This document shows positions 43,701 through 51,858 of a stretch of 64,000 bases of DNA, one piece after another. Every line of letters begins with the position of its first letter. Within the stretch, counting starts at the first letter, position 1. The notes under the pieces are model-generated. The model was not told the DNA's origin, searched no databases, and worked only from the letters and a program-made list of their open reading frames with translations. Both the position numbers and the translations under genes were made by a program. The stretch covers positions 193,116-257,115 of the forward strand of contig GL890583.1 of assembly GCA_000209465.1 (NCBI GenBank), read 5' to 3'. Origin of the DNA: Lachnospiraceae oral taxon 107 str. F0167 (GTDB lineage Bacteria; Bacillota; Clostridia; Lachnospirales; Lachnospiraceae).

Positions 43701-44278
43701 TAATCGCAAGCGGTAAGGATGTAAACATCATGGTATTTGATACAGAGGTTTATTCAAATACAGGTGGACAGAGCTCAAAGTCAACAAAGACAGGTGCTGT
43801 AGCACAGTTTGCTGCCGGTGGTAAGGATACAAAGAAAAAGGATCTTGCAAGTATTGCAATGAGCTATGGTTATGTATATGTAGCACAGATAGCTATGGGT
43901 GCCGATTACAATCAGACTGTTAAGGCACTTGCCGAGGCAGAGGCTTATCCGGGTCCGTCACTTATCATTGCATATGCACCATGTATCGCTCATGGTATCA
44001 AGAAGGGTATGAGCAAGGCTATGACAGAGGAGAAGCTTGCAGTTGAGGCAGGTTACTGGCATAACTTCAGATTTAACCCTGATGCAGAGAACAAATTTAC
44101 TCTTGATTCAAAGACACCTACAGGAGACTACCAAGAGTTCCTTAAGGGTGAGGTTCGTTACTCATCACTTGCACTCAAGGATCCTGAGAGAGCAGCTGAG
44201 CTCTTTGTTAAGAATGAGGCGGATGCTAAGGAAAGATTTACATATCTTGAGAGACTTGTAACATTATATTCAAAATAA
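40751..44278 (+). CDS. nifJ: Pyruvate:ferredoxin (flavodoxin) oxidoreductase, single-chain
   Basis: PFOR oxidises pyruvate and CoA to acetyl-CoA and CO2, reducing ferredoxin, the key step of anaerobic energy metabolism. All domains are fused in 1175 residues: the N-terminal pyruvate/TPP domain (AIYPITPSSVMAEH), the gamma domain, two 4Fe-4S ferredoxin motifs (CIQCGFCSYVCPHAV and CTGCGSCANVCPG), and the TPP-binding domain with the proximal cluster cysteines in SGACAGCGETPY and the motif GGDGWAYDIGFGG...NTGGQSSKS. Codon choice is visibly different from its neighbours, with more C-ending and GGT codons, as expected for a highly expressed gene. Confidence 0.97.
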   Translation: MANRKMKTMDGNQAAAHASYAYTDVAAIYPITPSSVMAEHTDEWATEGRKNIFGQTVQVTEMQSEAGAAGAVHGSLSAGALTTTYTASQGLLLMIPNIYKIAGEQLPAVINVSARAVATHALSIFGDHSDVYACRQTGAAMLCASSVQEVMDLTPVSHLSALKGKVPFINFFDGFRTSHEIQKIEAWDYEDLKEMADMDAIAAFRKNALNPNRPVERGSAQNPDIFFQAREASNPYYDALPAIVQEYMDKVNAKIGTDYKLFNYYGDANAESVIIAMGSVNDTIEETIDYLAKKGEKVGVVKVRLYRPFSAEALVNAIPDSVKRIQVLDRTKEPGSLGEPLWLDVVAALKGTKFDAVPVFSGRYGLGSKDTTPAQIVATFKNTEKKRFTIGINDDVTHLSLDPGPAIVTTPEGTTNCKFWGLGADGTVGANKNSIKIIGDNTDLYAQAYFDYDSKKSGGITMSHLRFGKKPIKSTYLIRKANFVACHNPAYIRKYNMVQELVDGGTFLLNCTWSDAELEEHIPGQVKKYIADHNINFYTIDGVKIGIATGMGPTRINTILQSAFFKLSAIIPEDHAIDLMKKAAEKTYGRKGEDVVKKNWAAIEEGAKNVHKVEVPASWADAKDEGLDYAVHTEGREDAIKFANTIQTAVSAQEGNNLPVSAFVDYVDGTTPVGTAAYEKRGIAVNMPIWNSDNCIQCGFCSYVCPHAVIRTVALTEDEANNAPEGMSILPMTGMPNYKFTVAVSALDCTGCGSCANVCPGKKGEKALVMESMPENVHRQKWFDYATATPEKAEVIAKFKETTVKGSQYKKPLLEFSGACAGCGETPYARLITQLFGDRMYIANATGCSSIWGNSSPSTPYTVNDKGHGPAWSNSLFEDNAEFGYGMFLANEAIRKGLRSKVEAIAENGSDELKAAAKEYLDTFTVGALNGTATDNLVAVLENLNTAEAKEILDNKEFLSKKSQWIFGGDGWAYDIGFGGLDHVIASGKDVNIMVFDTEVYSNTGGQSSKSTKTGAVAQFAAGGKDTKKKDLASIAMSYGYVYVAQIAMGADYNQTVKALAEAEAYPGPSLIIAYAPCIAHGIKKGMSKAMTEEKLAVEAGYWHNFRFNPDAENKFTLDSKTPTGDYQEFLKGEVRYSSLALKDPERAAELFVKNEADAKERFTYLERLVTLYSK

Positions 44279-44379
44279 TATAAGCTGATAATATAGAATT
44301 AATAGGCAACAATCTATTTAGTGTACAAACGGAAATCACATTTGTGATTAAAGGGTATTGATAAAATATCCGTATATAG

Positions 44380-44412
44380 AATCGCTCAGATTAAAAATCT
44401 GGGCGATTTTTT
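44380..44412 (+). terminator. Intrinsic terminator of the PFOR gene
   Basis: AATCGCTCAGAT (44380-44391) pairs with ATCTGGGCGATT (44397-44408), with one G-T pair and a five-base loop, followed by six T. Confidence 0.92.
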
Positions 44413-44561
44413 ATATAGAAATAATAAAGTGCTTACTTAAATATGCTGAATTTATACAGGAAGTACATATACGACTTTTGCATCATATATGATTATTTAT
44501 GTGAATGATCGGAAATAAATGATACAAATTTAACGAAAACATAAAGAAAGGTGAAAATTGA

Positions 44562-44590
44562 TTGACTAAAAAAAGTAGTAGTTATATAGT
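44562..44590 (+). promoter_or_regulatory. Sigma-A promoter of the maltodextrin operon
   Basis: TTGACT (44562-44567), 17-base spacer and TATAGT (44585-44590), 45 bases before the substrate-binding protein gene, which has a strong GAGGAGG site. Confidence 0.65.
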
Positions 44591-44634
44591 AATATTAATA
44601 AATAGTGTGAAATATTTAGTGAGGAGGAAGAAAG

Positions 44635-45873
44635 ATGATTAAAAAAGGGGCGGCAGCGTTTCTGACAGGAATCATTACTACAACCTTGGTTGTGGCGGGA
44701 CTTACCGGATGCGGCAAGTCAAATATGGGAGCGGAGCATGTCAGATTGATGGTATGGTCACCGGCTGAAGATCAGGCAAAGGAACGCGGCGAATGGCTTC
44801 AGACAATGTGCAATAATTTTGCAGAGGAACATCCGGAGTGGAATATTACATTTGTATACGGTGTTGCGGATGAAGCAACTGCAACAGATCAGGTTTCACG
44901 GGATCCCGAGGCAAGTGCCGATGTATTTATGTATGCAAATGACCGTATAACGACACTTGTAGAGGCAAAGGCTGTAGCCAAATTTGGCGGAAAGTACAAG
45001 GAAATAATTGAGTCTACAAACTCACCGGAACTTTTAAACTCTGTGAAGATAAATGACGGAATTTACGGTATACCTTTTACAACAAATACCTGGTATATGT
45101 TTTATGATAAAAGGGTATTCTCAGAAGATGATGTAAAAAGTCTTGACAAAATGCTTGAAAAGGGCAAAGTATCATTTCCGCTTGTCAATTCATGGTATCT
45201 TCCGTCATTCTATTTCGGAAACGGATGTACCTTATTCGGAGACGGTACAGATGAGTCTAAGGGCGTGGATTTTGAAGGTCAAAAGGCTGTGGATGTCACA
45301 AATTATATAATTGATCTTGTGGCAAATCCAAATTTTAAAGTTGATGCTGACGGCTCAGGAATGGCAGGACTTCGTAACAGCAGTATAAATGCTGTATTTA
45401 CCGGTTCATGGTTGGCTAATGACATAAAAGAGATATTGGGAGATAATATGGGAGTTACCTCTCTTCCTACTTATAAAATCAACGGACAGGAAAAGCAGAT
45501 GTATGCATATGCAGGTTCAAAAGCAGTAGGTGTTAATTCACACAGCAAATATATGGAACAGGCTGTTGAGCTTGCAGTATATCTTAGCGGAATGGATGCT
45601 CAAAGAGAACATTATAGAATGAGAAATGTTATTCCATGTAATACAAAACTTTTGGAAGAAAAGGATATTGCATCAGATGCTCTTGTCAAGGCACAAAATG
45701 ACACCTTTAATAATACCTCTATTCTTCAGCCATTCGTACCGGCTATGGTCAATGTATGGGTACCTATTGAAAATATGGGTAAAGGAATTAGAAATAAGAG
45801 CGTGACACATGAAAATGCAAAAGAGCAGACAGAAGCGATGAATGCGGCAATGAACAGTAACGGAATAAATTAA
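44635..45873 (+). CDS. Maltodextrin-type ABC substrate-binding lipoprotein
   Basis: A 412-residue extracellular binding protein of the MalE/SBP_bac_1 family, anchored by the lipobox LTGC (Cys26). Typical segments include VRLMVWSPAEDQ, IYGIPFTTNTWYMFYDKRVF and AVFTGSWLANDIKEILG. Maltose or malto-oligosaccharide specificity is inferred from the operon, which continues with MalF/MalG-like permeases, a pullulanase, a GH13 amylase and a phosphorylase. The sequence alone shows only a sugar-binding protein. It is the first gene of the operon, with the promoter immediately upstream. Confidence 0.9.
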   Translation: MIKKGAAAFLTGIITTTLVVAGLTGCGKSNMGAEHVRLMVWSPAEDQAKERGEWLQTMCNNFAEEHPEWNITFVYGVADEATATDQVSRDPEASADVFMYANDRITTLVEAKAVAKFGGKYKEIIESTNSPELLNSVKINDGIYGIPFTTNTWYMFYDKRVFSEDDVKSLDKMLEKGKVSFPLVNSWYLPSFYFGNGCTLFGDGTDESKGVDFEGQKAVDVTNYIIDLVANPNFKVDADGSGMAGLRNSSINAVFTGSWLANDIKEILGDNMGVTSLPTYKINGQEKQMYAYAGSKAVGVNSHSKYMEQAVELAVYLSGMDAQREHYRMRNVIPCNTKLLEEKDIASDALVKAQNDTFNNTSILQPFVPAMVNVWVPIENMGKGIRNKSVTHENAKEQTEAMNAAMNSNGIN

Positions 45874-45885
45874 GGAGTGTATGGA

Positions 45886-47265
45886 ATGAGCTTATTTAAA
45901 AAAAGAGTTAATGAATTCCCAACGCCTTATACATGTGAAAATGCATTAAAAGAAGGCGGATTGGAGACAAAGCTTTCCATGGTTTTGATGGGGCTTGGAA
46001 ATATAGTACATGGACAGATTATTAAAGGACTTTTATATCTTGCAATAGAAATCGCCTATATAGTATTTATGGCGGTAAACGGAATCAGATTTATTGCAGG
46101 TCTTAGGACACTTGGAACTTTGGAGCAGGAAGAGGTATGGGATCAGGCAAAGCAGATCTATCTTTATACAAAGGGAGATCAGTCGGTTCTTATTTTGCTC
46201 TATGGTGTGATGGCAATCTTAATTACCGTACTTATGGTGTTTTTTTGCAGAGGAGCTTTAAAAAGTGCATATAAGGCGGAATGTCTTCATAAAGAAGGAA
46301 AGCATGTAAATACATTTTCGGAGGATTTAAAATCTCTGTTACATGAAAATCTCTACCGCTTATTTATGGTACCGCCTACAGGATTTGTGTTTGTATTTAC
46401 CATACTTCCATTGGTATTTATGATCTGTATGGCATTCACCAACTACAGCCGTATTGACAACCATCTTGTTTTATTTGACTGGGTGGGACTTGATAATTTT
46501 AAAACATTATTTGACTCCGGAAGTATTCTTGGAAGTACTTTCTGGTCTGTTCTCGGATGGACTGTTATCTGGGCATTTTTTGCGACTTTCAGTAATTATA
46601 TCTTCGGAATGATTTTATCACTTTTGATAAACAGAAAGGGAACAAGGGCAAAGGGATTTTGGAGATTCTGCTTTGTACTTTCATGTGCTGTACCTATGTT
46701 CGTATCACTTCTTATTATGCGTACCATGCTTCAGCCTGAGGGAGCGGTAAATGTGCTGCTTAGAAATGTCGGATTGATTGCGGAGGATACAAGCCTTCCG
46801 TTCTTTACAAATCCTACATGGGCAAGGGTGACAGTTATTATTATAAATATATGGGTTGGTGTGCCATATACATTACTTCAGCTTACAGGCGTACTTCAAA
46901 ATATTCCACAGGAATTATATGAGGCGGCAAAGGTTGACGGAGCAAATGCCGTTCAGACATTTACAAAGATTACTCTGCCGTATATGCTCTATGTTACAAC
47001 ACCTTATCTGATTGTAACCTTTACGGGAAATATAAATAACTTTAATGTTATTTATCTTTTATCGGGAGGAGATCCGGTCACAGATCTTTCTTCAACAGCA
47101 GGTAAAACAGACCTTTTGGTAACATGGCTGTATAAGTTGACAATTGATAAGCAGTACTATAATATAGGTGCGGTTATAGGAATTATGACATTTATTGTTT
47201 TGGCAGTCGGTGCATTATTCACATATAGAAACAGCAAATCCTATAAAGAAGAAGGAGGATTCTAA
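45886..47265 (+). CDS. malF: MalF-type maltodextrin ABC permease
   Basis: A 459-residue permease with an extended N-terminal region carrying two extra membrane segments (about 40-60 and 98-120) before the six-helix transport core, as in MalF. The EAA loop that docks on the ATPase is visible as ELYEAAKVDGANAVQTFTKITLP (quoted region about residues 345-367). I placed the start at ATG 45886, eight bases after AAGGAG; the GTG at 45877 overlaps that ribosome binding site. It lies 12 bp after the binding-protein gene and 2 bp before malG. Confidence 0.91.
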   Translation: MSLFKKRVNEFPTPYTCENALKEGGLETKLSMVLMGLGNIVHGQIIKGLLYLAIEIAYIVFMAVNGIRFIAGLRTLGTLEQEEVWDQAKQIYLYTKGDQSVLILLYGVMAILITVLMVFFCRGALKSAYKAECLHKEGKHVNTFSEDLKSLLHENLYRLFMVPPTGFVFVFTILPLVFMICMAFTNYSRIDNHLVLFDWVGLDNFKTLFDSGSILGSTFWSVLGWTVIWAFFATFSNYIFGMILSLLINRKGTRAKGFWRFCFVLSCAVPMFVSLLIMRTMLQPEGAVNVLLRNVGLIAEDTSLPFFTNPTWARVTVIIINIWVGVPYTLLQLTGVLQNIPQELYEAAKVDGANAVQTFTKITLPYMLYVTTPYLIVTFTGNINNFNVIYLLSGGDPVTDLSSTAGKTDLLVTWLYKLTIDKQYYNIGAVIGIMTFIVLAVGALFTYRNSKSYKEEGGF

Positions 47266-47267
47266 TT

Positions 47268-48140
47268 ATGGTAGAGAAGAAATTACAATCTGCAAGCCAA
47301 AAAAAGATGATTAATAATATAATTGTTCATATAGTACTTGCGATATTGGCTGTAATATGGCTTTTTCCAATCTTTTGGGTAATCATGACAAGTTTTCGCA
47401 AGGAGCAGGGGTCCTATATATCAACCTTTATACCGGCAGCATTTACAACCAAAAATTATGAAAGGTTATTTACAAACACAACAATTTTAAATTTTTCTCA
47501 GATGTTTGGGAATACATTATTTATTGCAATCTGTTCATGTATTTTATCTACATTCTATGTACTTGCAGTTTCCTACTGCCTGTCAAGAATAAAATTTAAA
47601 CTTAGAAAACCATATATGAATATGGCAATGGTTCTGGGACTTTTCCCGGGATTTATGTCTATGATCGCTGTATACTTTATTTTAAAGGCTATGGGGCTTA
47701 CAGAAGGAAGCCTTATTAAGCTGGCTTTGATTTTATGTTATTCCGGAGGTGCGGGACTGGGATTTCAAATTGCAAAGGGATTTTTCGATACCATACCTCT
47801 TGCAATTGATGAGGCGGCACTTCTTGACGGATGTACAAGATGGCAGATATTCAGCAAAATAACACTGCCTCTTAGTAAGCCTATTATTGTATATACGGTT
47901 TTGACCTCGTTTATGGCACCTTGGCTTGATTTTATCTTTGCAAAGGTTATATGCAGGGCAAACTCCGACCAGTATACAATTGCTATCGGGCTTTGGAAAA
48001 TGCTTGAAAAAGAATATATTGACAGCTGGTATACCAGCTTTGCGGCAGGTGCGGTACTTATATCCATTCCGATTGCGATCTTGTTCCTGTTTATGCAAAG
48101 ATACTATGTAGACGGTGTATCAGGTGCAGTTAAAGGATAA
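47268..48140 (+). CDS. malG: MalG-type maltodextrin ABC permease
   Basis: A 290-residue permease with six membrane helices and the EAA loop AIDEAALLDGCTRWQIFSK. LFPIFWVIMTSFRKEQGSY near the N-terminus and MQRYYVDGVSGAVKG at the C-terminus are typical of MalG. A GGAGGA site precedes the ATG. No ATP-binding subunit is encoded in this operon or anywhere else as a sugar-type ATPase in the window, so the transporter must use a shared ATPase of the MsmK/UgpC kind encoded elsewhere, as in several Gram-positive bacteria. Confidence 0.91.
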   Translation: MVEKKLQSASQKKMINNIIVHIVLAILAVIWLFPIFWVIMTSFRKEQGSYISTFIPAAFTTKNYERLFTNTTILNFSQMFGNTLFIAICSCILSTFYVLAVSYCLSRIKFKLRKPYMNMAMVLGLFPGFMSMIAVYFILKAMGLTEGSLIKLALILCYSGGAGLGFQIAKGFFDTIPLAIDEAALLDGCTRWQIFSKITLPLSKPIIVYTVLTSFMAPWLDFIFAKVICRANSDQYTIAIGLWKMLEKEYIDSWYTSFAAGAVLISIPIAILFLFMQRYYVDGVSGAVKG

Positions 48141-48142
48141 AA

Positions 48143-50077
48143 ATGGAAGACAGACTAAAATTAAAAAATTATTATTCTACAAAAGAGTTTCGTGAAAATT
48201 TTATTTATGATGGAAATGATCTCGGTGTAGAATGTAACGAGAAAAAAACATCATTCCGCCTGTGGTCACCGGGGGCGGAATATGTTCTTTTAAACCTATA
48301 TAATGCAGGTGACGGTGGTGAAGCATACCGACAGATTCAAATGAAAAAAGAAGATAAGGGTGTTTGGAGCTGGGATAGTGATAAAGAACTTCACGGTGTA
48401 TACTATGATTATCTGATTACAAGGGATAATAAAGAGATACTTTCAGCAGATCCTTATGCCAGAGGATGTGGTATAAACGGAATTCGCAGTATGGTGGTAA
48501 ATCTTAGGAAAACAGATCCCAAAGGATGGGAAAATGATCACTCACCTAAGGAATCTGAAGAAAGAATTGTATATGAAATTCATGTAAAAGAATTTTCATG
48601 GGATAAATCCGGAGGCTTTCCGAGGGAATACCGTGGAAAATACAAGGCATTTACCTGCAAGCACACAACCTTAAATAATGACGGAATACATCCTACAGGT
48701 CTTGATTATTTAAAGGAGCTTGGAGTTACACATATTCAAATAATGCCTATGTATCATTTTGGAGATGTGGATGAAGCCGGTGATGATGCGCAGTTTAACT
48801 GGGGCTATATTCCTATAAATTATAATATTCCCGAGGGCTCATATTCTACCGATGCAAAAAACGGTGAGGTTCGTATCCGTGAAGCAAAGGAGATGATACA
48901 ATCAATCCATGAGGCAGGTTTTGGAGTTATTATGGATGTGGTTTATAATCATACCTATTCACTGGATTCATGGTTTCAAAGAACCGCTCCGTGGTATTTT
49001 TACAGGGTATTTCCGGATGGAAAAATTTCCGACGGTTCGGCTTGCGGAAATGATGTGGCAAGCGAGAGGGAAATGTGTGCAAAATACATTTTGGAATCTG
49101 TATTGTACTGGGTAAGAGAGTATCATATTGACGGTTTTCGCTTTGATTTGATGGGGCTTTTGGATGTAGATTTGATGAATAGAAAACGAAAAGAGCTGGA
49201 TTTGATATATGGAAAGGGCAAGATTATTATTTACGGAGAACCTTGGGCGGCAGATAAGACTGCCATAGAGGGTGGAAAAAAACTTGCCGATATGGAAAAT
49301 ATCGGGCTTTTGGATGAAAATATAGGTGCTTTTTGTGACAGTACCCGTGACGGAATAAAGGGCTCGGCACTTATTGCAAAAAAGGCAGGTTTTATAAACG
49401 GTGCCAAGGGAAAGGAAGATGCTATGCTTGCAAGTGTTACAGCATGGTGTTTTAACCCTTATAATGCAAAAGGTTTTAAGAATGTCAAAGCACCGTCACA
49501 GATTATTACCTATGTTTCGGCACATGATAATCATACTCTATGGGATAAGTTAAAAGAGACTGTGCCGGAAGATGAATGTATGCGTTTAAATAAGATGGCT
49601 GCCGCAATCTATATGACCTGTCAGGGGACTTTGTTCTTTTTATCGGGAGAGGAGTTTGCCCGTACAAAGAATGGAGAGGATAATACATTTGAGGCTCCGA
49701 TTTCACTGAATAGACTGGATTGGGAACTGGCATGGGAGAATCAGGAACTGGTTTCTTACTACCGTGGGCTTATAGCACTTAGAAAACAGCTGCCCGGACT
49801 TTGTGATAAGTCTAAGGAGAGCTATAAGAATATTACAGATATGTGGAAACAAAAAGATGTAGTGGGTTTTAGTGTAAATAACGGTAAAACCGGTAAATGG
49901 AATCTTGTAAAGGTGATTTACAATGCATCCAAAAAAGTCTTTGCAGGAGAGTTTCTTGAGAGCAATATGGAGATTCTATGTGATGAAAATGAGAGCTTTT
50001 GTACAGGAAAGATGATAAATGCAGGTGAGCAGGTAAAGGTGGCACCGCAGAGTGTGCTTATACTTGGTCAAAAATAA
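48143..50077 (+). CDS. pulA: Type I pullulanase (GH13, cytoplasmic)
   Basis: A 644-residue debranching enzyme that hydrolyses alpha-1,6 links in pullulan or branched maltodextrin. The N-terminal CBM48 module (about 25-115, TSFRLWSPGAEYV) precedes a GH13 barrel with the pullulanase motif FNWGYIPINYNIPEGSYS, then DVVYNHTYS, the nucleophile in DGFRFDLMGL, the acid/base in IIYGEPWAADKT and the transition-state aspartate in VSAHDNHTLWD. There is no signal peptide or wall anchor, so it acts on imported oligosaccharides. It starts 2 bp after malG. Confidence 0.93.
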   Translation: MEDRLKLKNYYSTKEFRENFIYDGNDLGVECNEKKTSFRLWSPGAEYVLLNLYNAGDGGEAYRQIQMKKEDKGVWSWDSDKELHGVYYDYLITRDNKEILSADPYARGCGINGIRSMVVNLRKTDPKGWENDHSPKESEERIVYEIHVKEFSWDKSGGFPREYRGKYKAFTCKHTTLNNDGIHPTGLDYLKELGVTHIQIMPMYHFGDVDEAGDDAQFNWGYIPINYNIPEGSYSTDAKNGEVRIREAKEMIQSIHEAGFGVIMDVVYNHTYSLDSWFQRTAPWYFYRVFPDGKISDGSACGNDVASEREMCAKYILESVLYWVREYHIDGFRFDLMGLLDVDLMNRKRKELDLIYGKGKIIIYGEPWAADKTAIEGGKKLADMENIGLLDENIGAFCDSTRDGIKGSALIAKKAGFINGAKGKEDAMLASVTAWCFNPYNAKGFKNVKAPSQIITYVSAHDNHTLWDKLKETVPEDECMRLNKMAAAIYMTCQGTLFFLSGEEFARTKNGEDNTFEAPISLNRLDWELAWENQELVSYYRGLIALRKQLPGLCDKSKESYKNITDMWKQKDVVGFSVNNGKTGKWNLVKVIYNASKKVFAGEFLESNMEILCDENESFCTGKMINAGEQVKVAPQSVLILGQK

Positions 50078-50089
50078 AGGAGTAGAAAA

Positions 50090-51844
50090 ATGGAATTTGC
50101 CGCTGTATACCATAAGACTTCACAGCAGATGTGTTATCCTTTGGATGAGGACCGTCTTGTAATAAATATCAAGACCGGATATGATGTGGAGCGTATTTTT
50201 ATCCACTATGGAGACCCTTTTGAGGCAGGTATAGCAGGGGGAAAAGAGAAATGGACAGGAAAAAGAGAAGAGATTGTTTATAAAAAACATCTTTCACATC
50301 AAATATGGTGGACAACAACAGTTTTTTTGTTTTATAAAAGATGCAAATATTATTTTGAAATTCATACAAAGGATGAGATTTGGTATTATTTTGAAGACGG
50401 TTTTTTAAACAAAGAGCAGTTTAATATGGACGGGCGTATGTTGCAATGTTTTATGATGCCATGGATAAATCCGTCGGATATAAACCGTACACCATCATGG
50501 GTAAATGAAACTATCTGGTATCAGATTTTTCCTGACAGGTTTTGTAACGGAACGCCTGAAAAAAACAGGGGGGATATTACGCCGTGGAGGAATCACGGAA
50601 CAGTGACCAATTATGAAAAATTTGGAGGAAATCTTGAAGGGATTCGTCAGAAATTATCATATTTACAGGAACTTGGTATTACAGGTATTTATCTGAACCC
50701 TATTATGGAATCCGACTCAAACCATAAATACGACACCATAGATTACACCAAGATAGATCCTGATTTTGGAGATTTTGCTATAATGAAAACACTCTGCAAA
50801 GAGGCACATGAAAAGGGTATTCGCATTATGGTGGATGCAGTATTTAATCATTGCGGAAGAAAGTTTGCACCATGGGTGGATGTAATGGAGAATGGCAAAA
50901 ATTCAAAGTATGCGGGCTGGTTTATGGTGGAAAATTGGGAGAAAATCAAAAAAAGAGCGGATACCAGAGACAGAAGATTTTATTCTTTTGCATTTACCGA
51001 CAGTATGCCGAAACTCAATACAAATAATGATGAGGTGATAAGGTATTTTTGCAAGATATGCGAGGACTGGATTTTAGATTTTGATATAGACGGTATACGC
51101 TTTGATGTGGGAAATGAAGTATCTCATAGATTTTTAAAAAAGATAAGAGAATATTTAAAAAGTATAAAGCCTGATATTTATCTGCTTGGAGAAATCTGGC
51201 ATGATGCCAGTCAGTGGCTTCAGGGAGATGAATATGATTCGGTTATGAATTATCCCCTGCTTTGTGGAATTCATGATTTTTTCCTTGATAAATCAATGAA
51301 AAAAGAAGAATTTGAATATATGATAAATAATTGCTATACCATGTATATGCAGCAGAACAATGATGTACTGTTTAATTTACTGGATTCGCATGATACAGAG
51401 AGGCTTATGAATCGCTTTCATGACCTTGATAAGTTCTATCAACAGCTTGCAATTTTATTTACACTTCCCGGTAGTGTATGTATATACTATGGAACAGAGA
51501 TAGCGATGGAAGGTGCACATGATCCCGACTGCAGAAGATGTATGCCATGGAGTGAGATAGAAAGTAAAGAAAATCAGGAAAAAATAAAGACTATGAGAAG
51601 TCTTATCACACTCAGAAAAAAAGAGAAAATGTGTAGAAGTCCGTATTTTCATTTTACCGATAAATATGGAAATAAAAGACTGTTGGAATATGTTAAAATA
51701 GATGAAGAGGGAAATAAAATAGAAGTTCTTTTAAATACATCAGATACGGATGTTAAAATAAATGAGGGAGGAGAGATACTGCTCTCACAAAAGTTTAACG
51801 GAAGCATTCTTGGTGTAAACGGAACTTTAATAAGAAAGATTTAA
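50090..51844 (+). CDS. GH13 alpha-amylase family enzyme (neopullulanase/cyclomaltodextrinase type)
   Basis: A 584-residue glycosidase with an N-terminal CBM34-like beta domain (about 1-125) characteristic of cyclomaltodextrinase, neopullulanase and maltogenic amylase. The catalytic barrel shows VDAVFNHCG, the nucleophile in [13 protein letters not shown], the acid/base in [11 protein letters not shown] and [28 protein letters not shown] marks the barrel start. No signal peptide is seen, so it should act in the cytoplasm on linear or cyclic maltodextrins. Exact specificity among the three activities cannot be read from sequence. AAAGGAG precedes ATG 50090, 12 bp after pulA. Confidence 0.9.
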   Translation: MEFAAVYHKTSQQMCYPLDEDRLVINIKTGYDVERIFIHYGDPFEAGIAGGKEKWTGKREEIVYKKHLSHQIWWTTTVFLFYKRCKYYFEIHTKDEIWYYFEDGFLNKEQFNMDGRMLQCFMMPWINPSDINRTPSWVNETIWYQIFPDRFCNGTPEKNRGDITPWRNHGTVTNYEKFGGNLEGIRQKLSYLQELGITGIYLNPIMESDSNHKYDTIDYTKIDPDFGDFAIMKTLCKEAHEKGIRIMVDAVFNHCGRKFAPWVDVMENGKNSKYAGWFMVENWEKIKKRADTRDRRFYSFAFTDSMPKLNTNNDEVIRYFCKICEDWILDFDIDGIRFDVGNEVSHRFLKKIREYLKSIKPDIYLLGEIWHDASQWLQGDEYDSVMNYPLLCGIHDFFLDKSMKKEEFEYMINNCYTMYMQQNNDVLFNLLDSHDTERLMNRFHDLDKFYQQLAILFTLPGSVCIYYGTEIAMEGAHDPDCRRCMPWSEIESKENQEKIKTMRSLITLRKKEKMCRSPYFHFTDKYGNKRLLEYVKIDEEGNKIEVLLNTSDTDVKINEGGEILLSQKFNGSILGVNGTLIRKI

Positions 51845-51858
51845 AAAAGGAGTATGCT

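Larger units (their letters stand above)
44279..44634. other. 356-bp intergenic region between the PFOR gene and the maltodextrin operon
   Basis: No gene is visible. It contains the PFOR terminator (44380-44412), a perfect 12-bp palindrome ATCATATATGAT (44482-44493) with further ATGAT copies nearby, and the operon promoter (44562-44590). A good catabolite-repression (cre) site could not be identified. Confidence 0.6.

Noticed and set aside
44527..44541. Catabolite-repression (cre) site upstream of the maltodextrin operon
   Set aside because: Matches the central CG and 3' half but misses three key 5' positions of the consensus.
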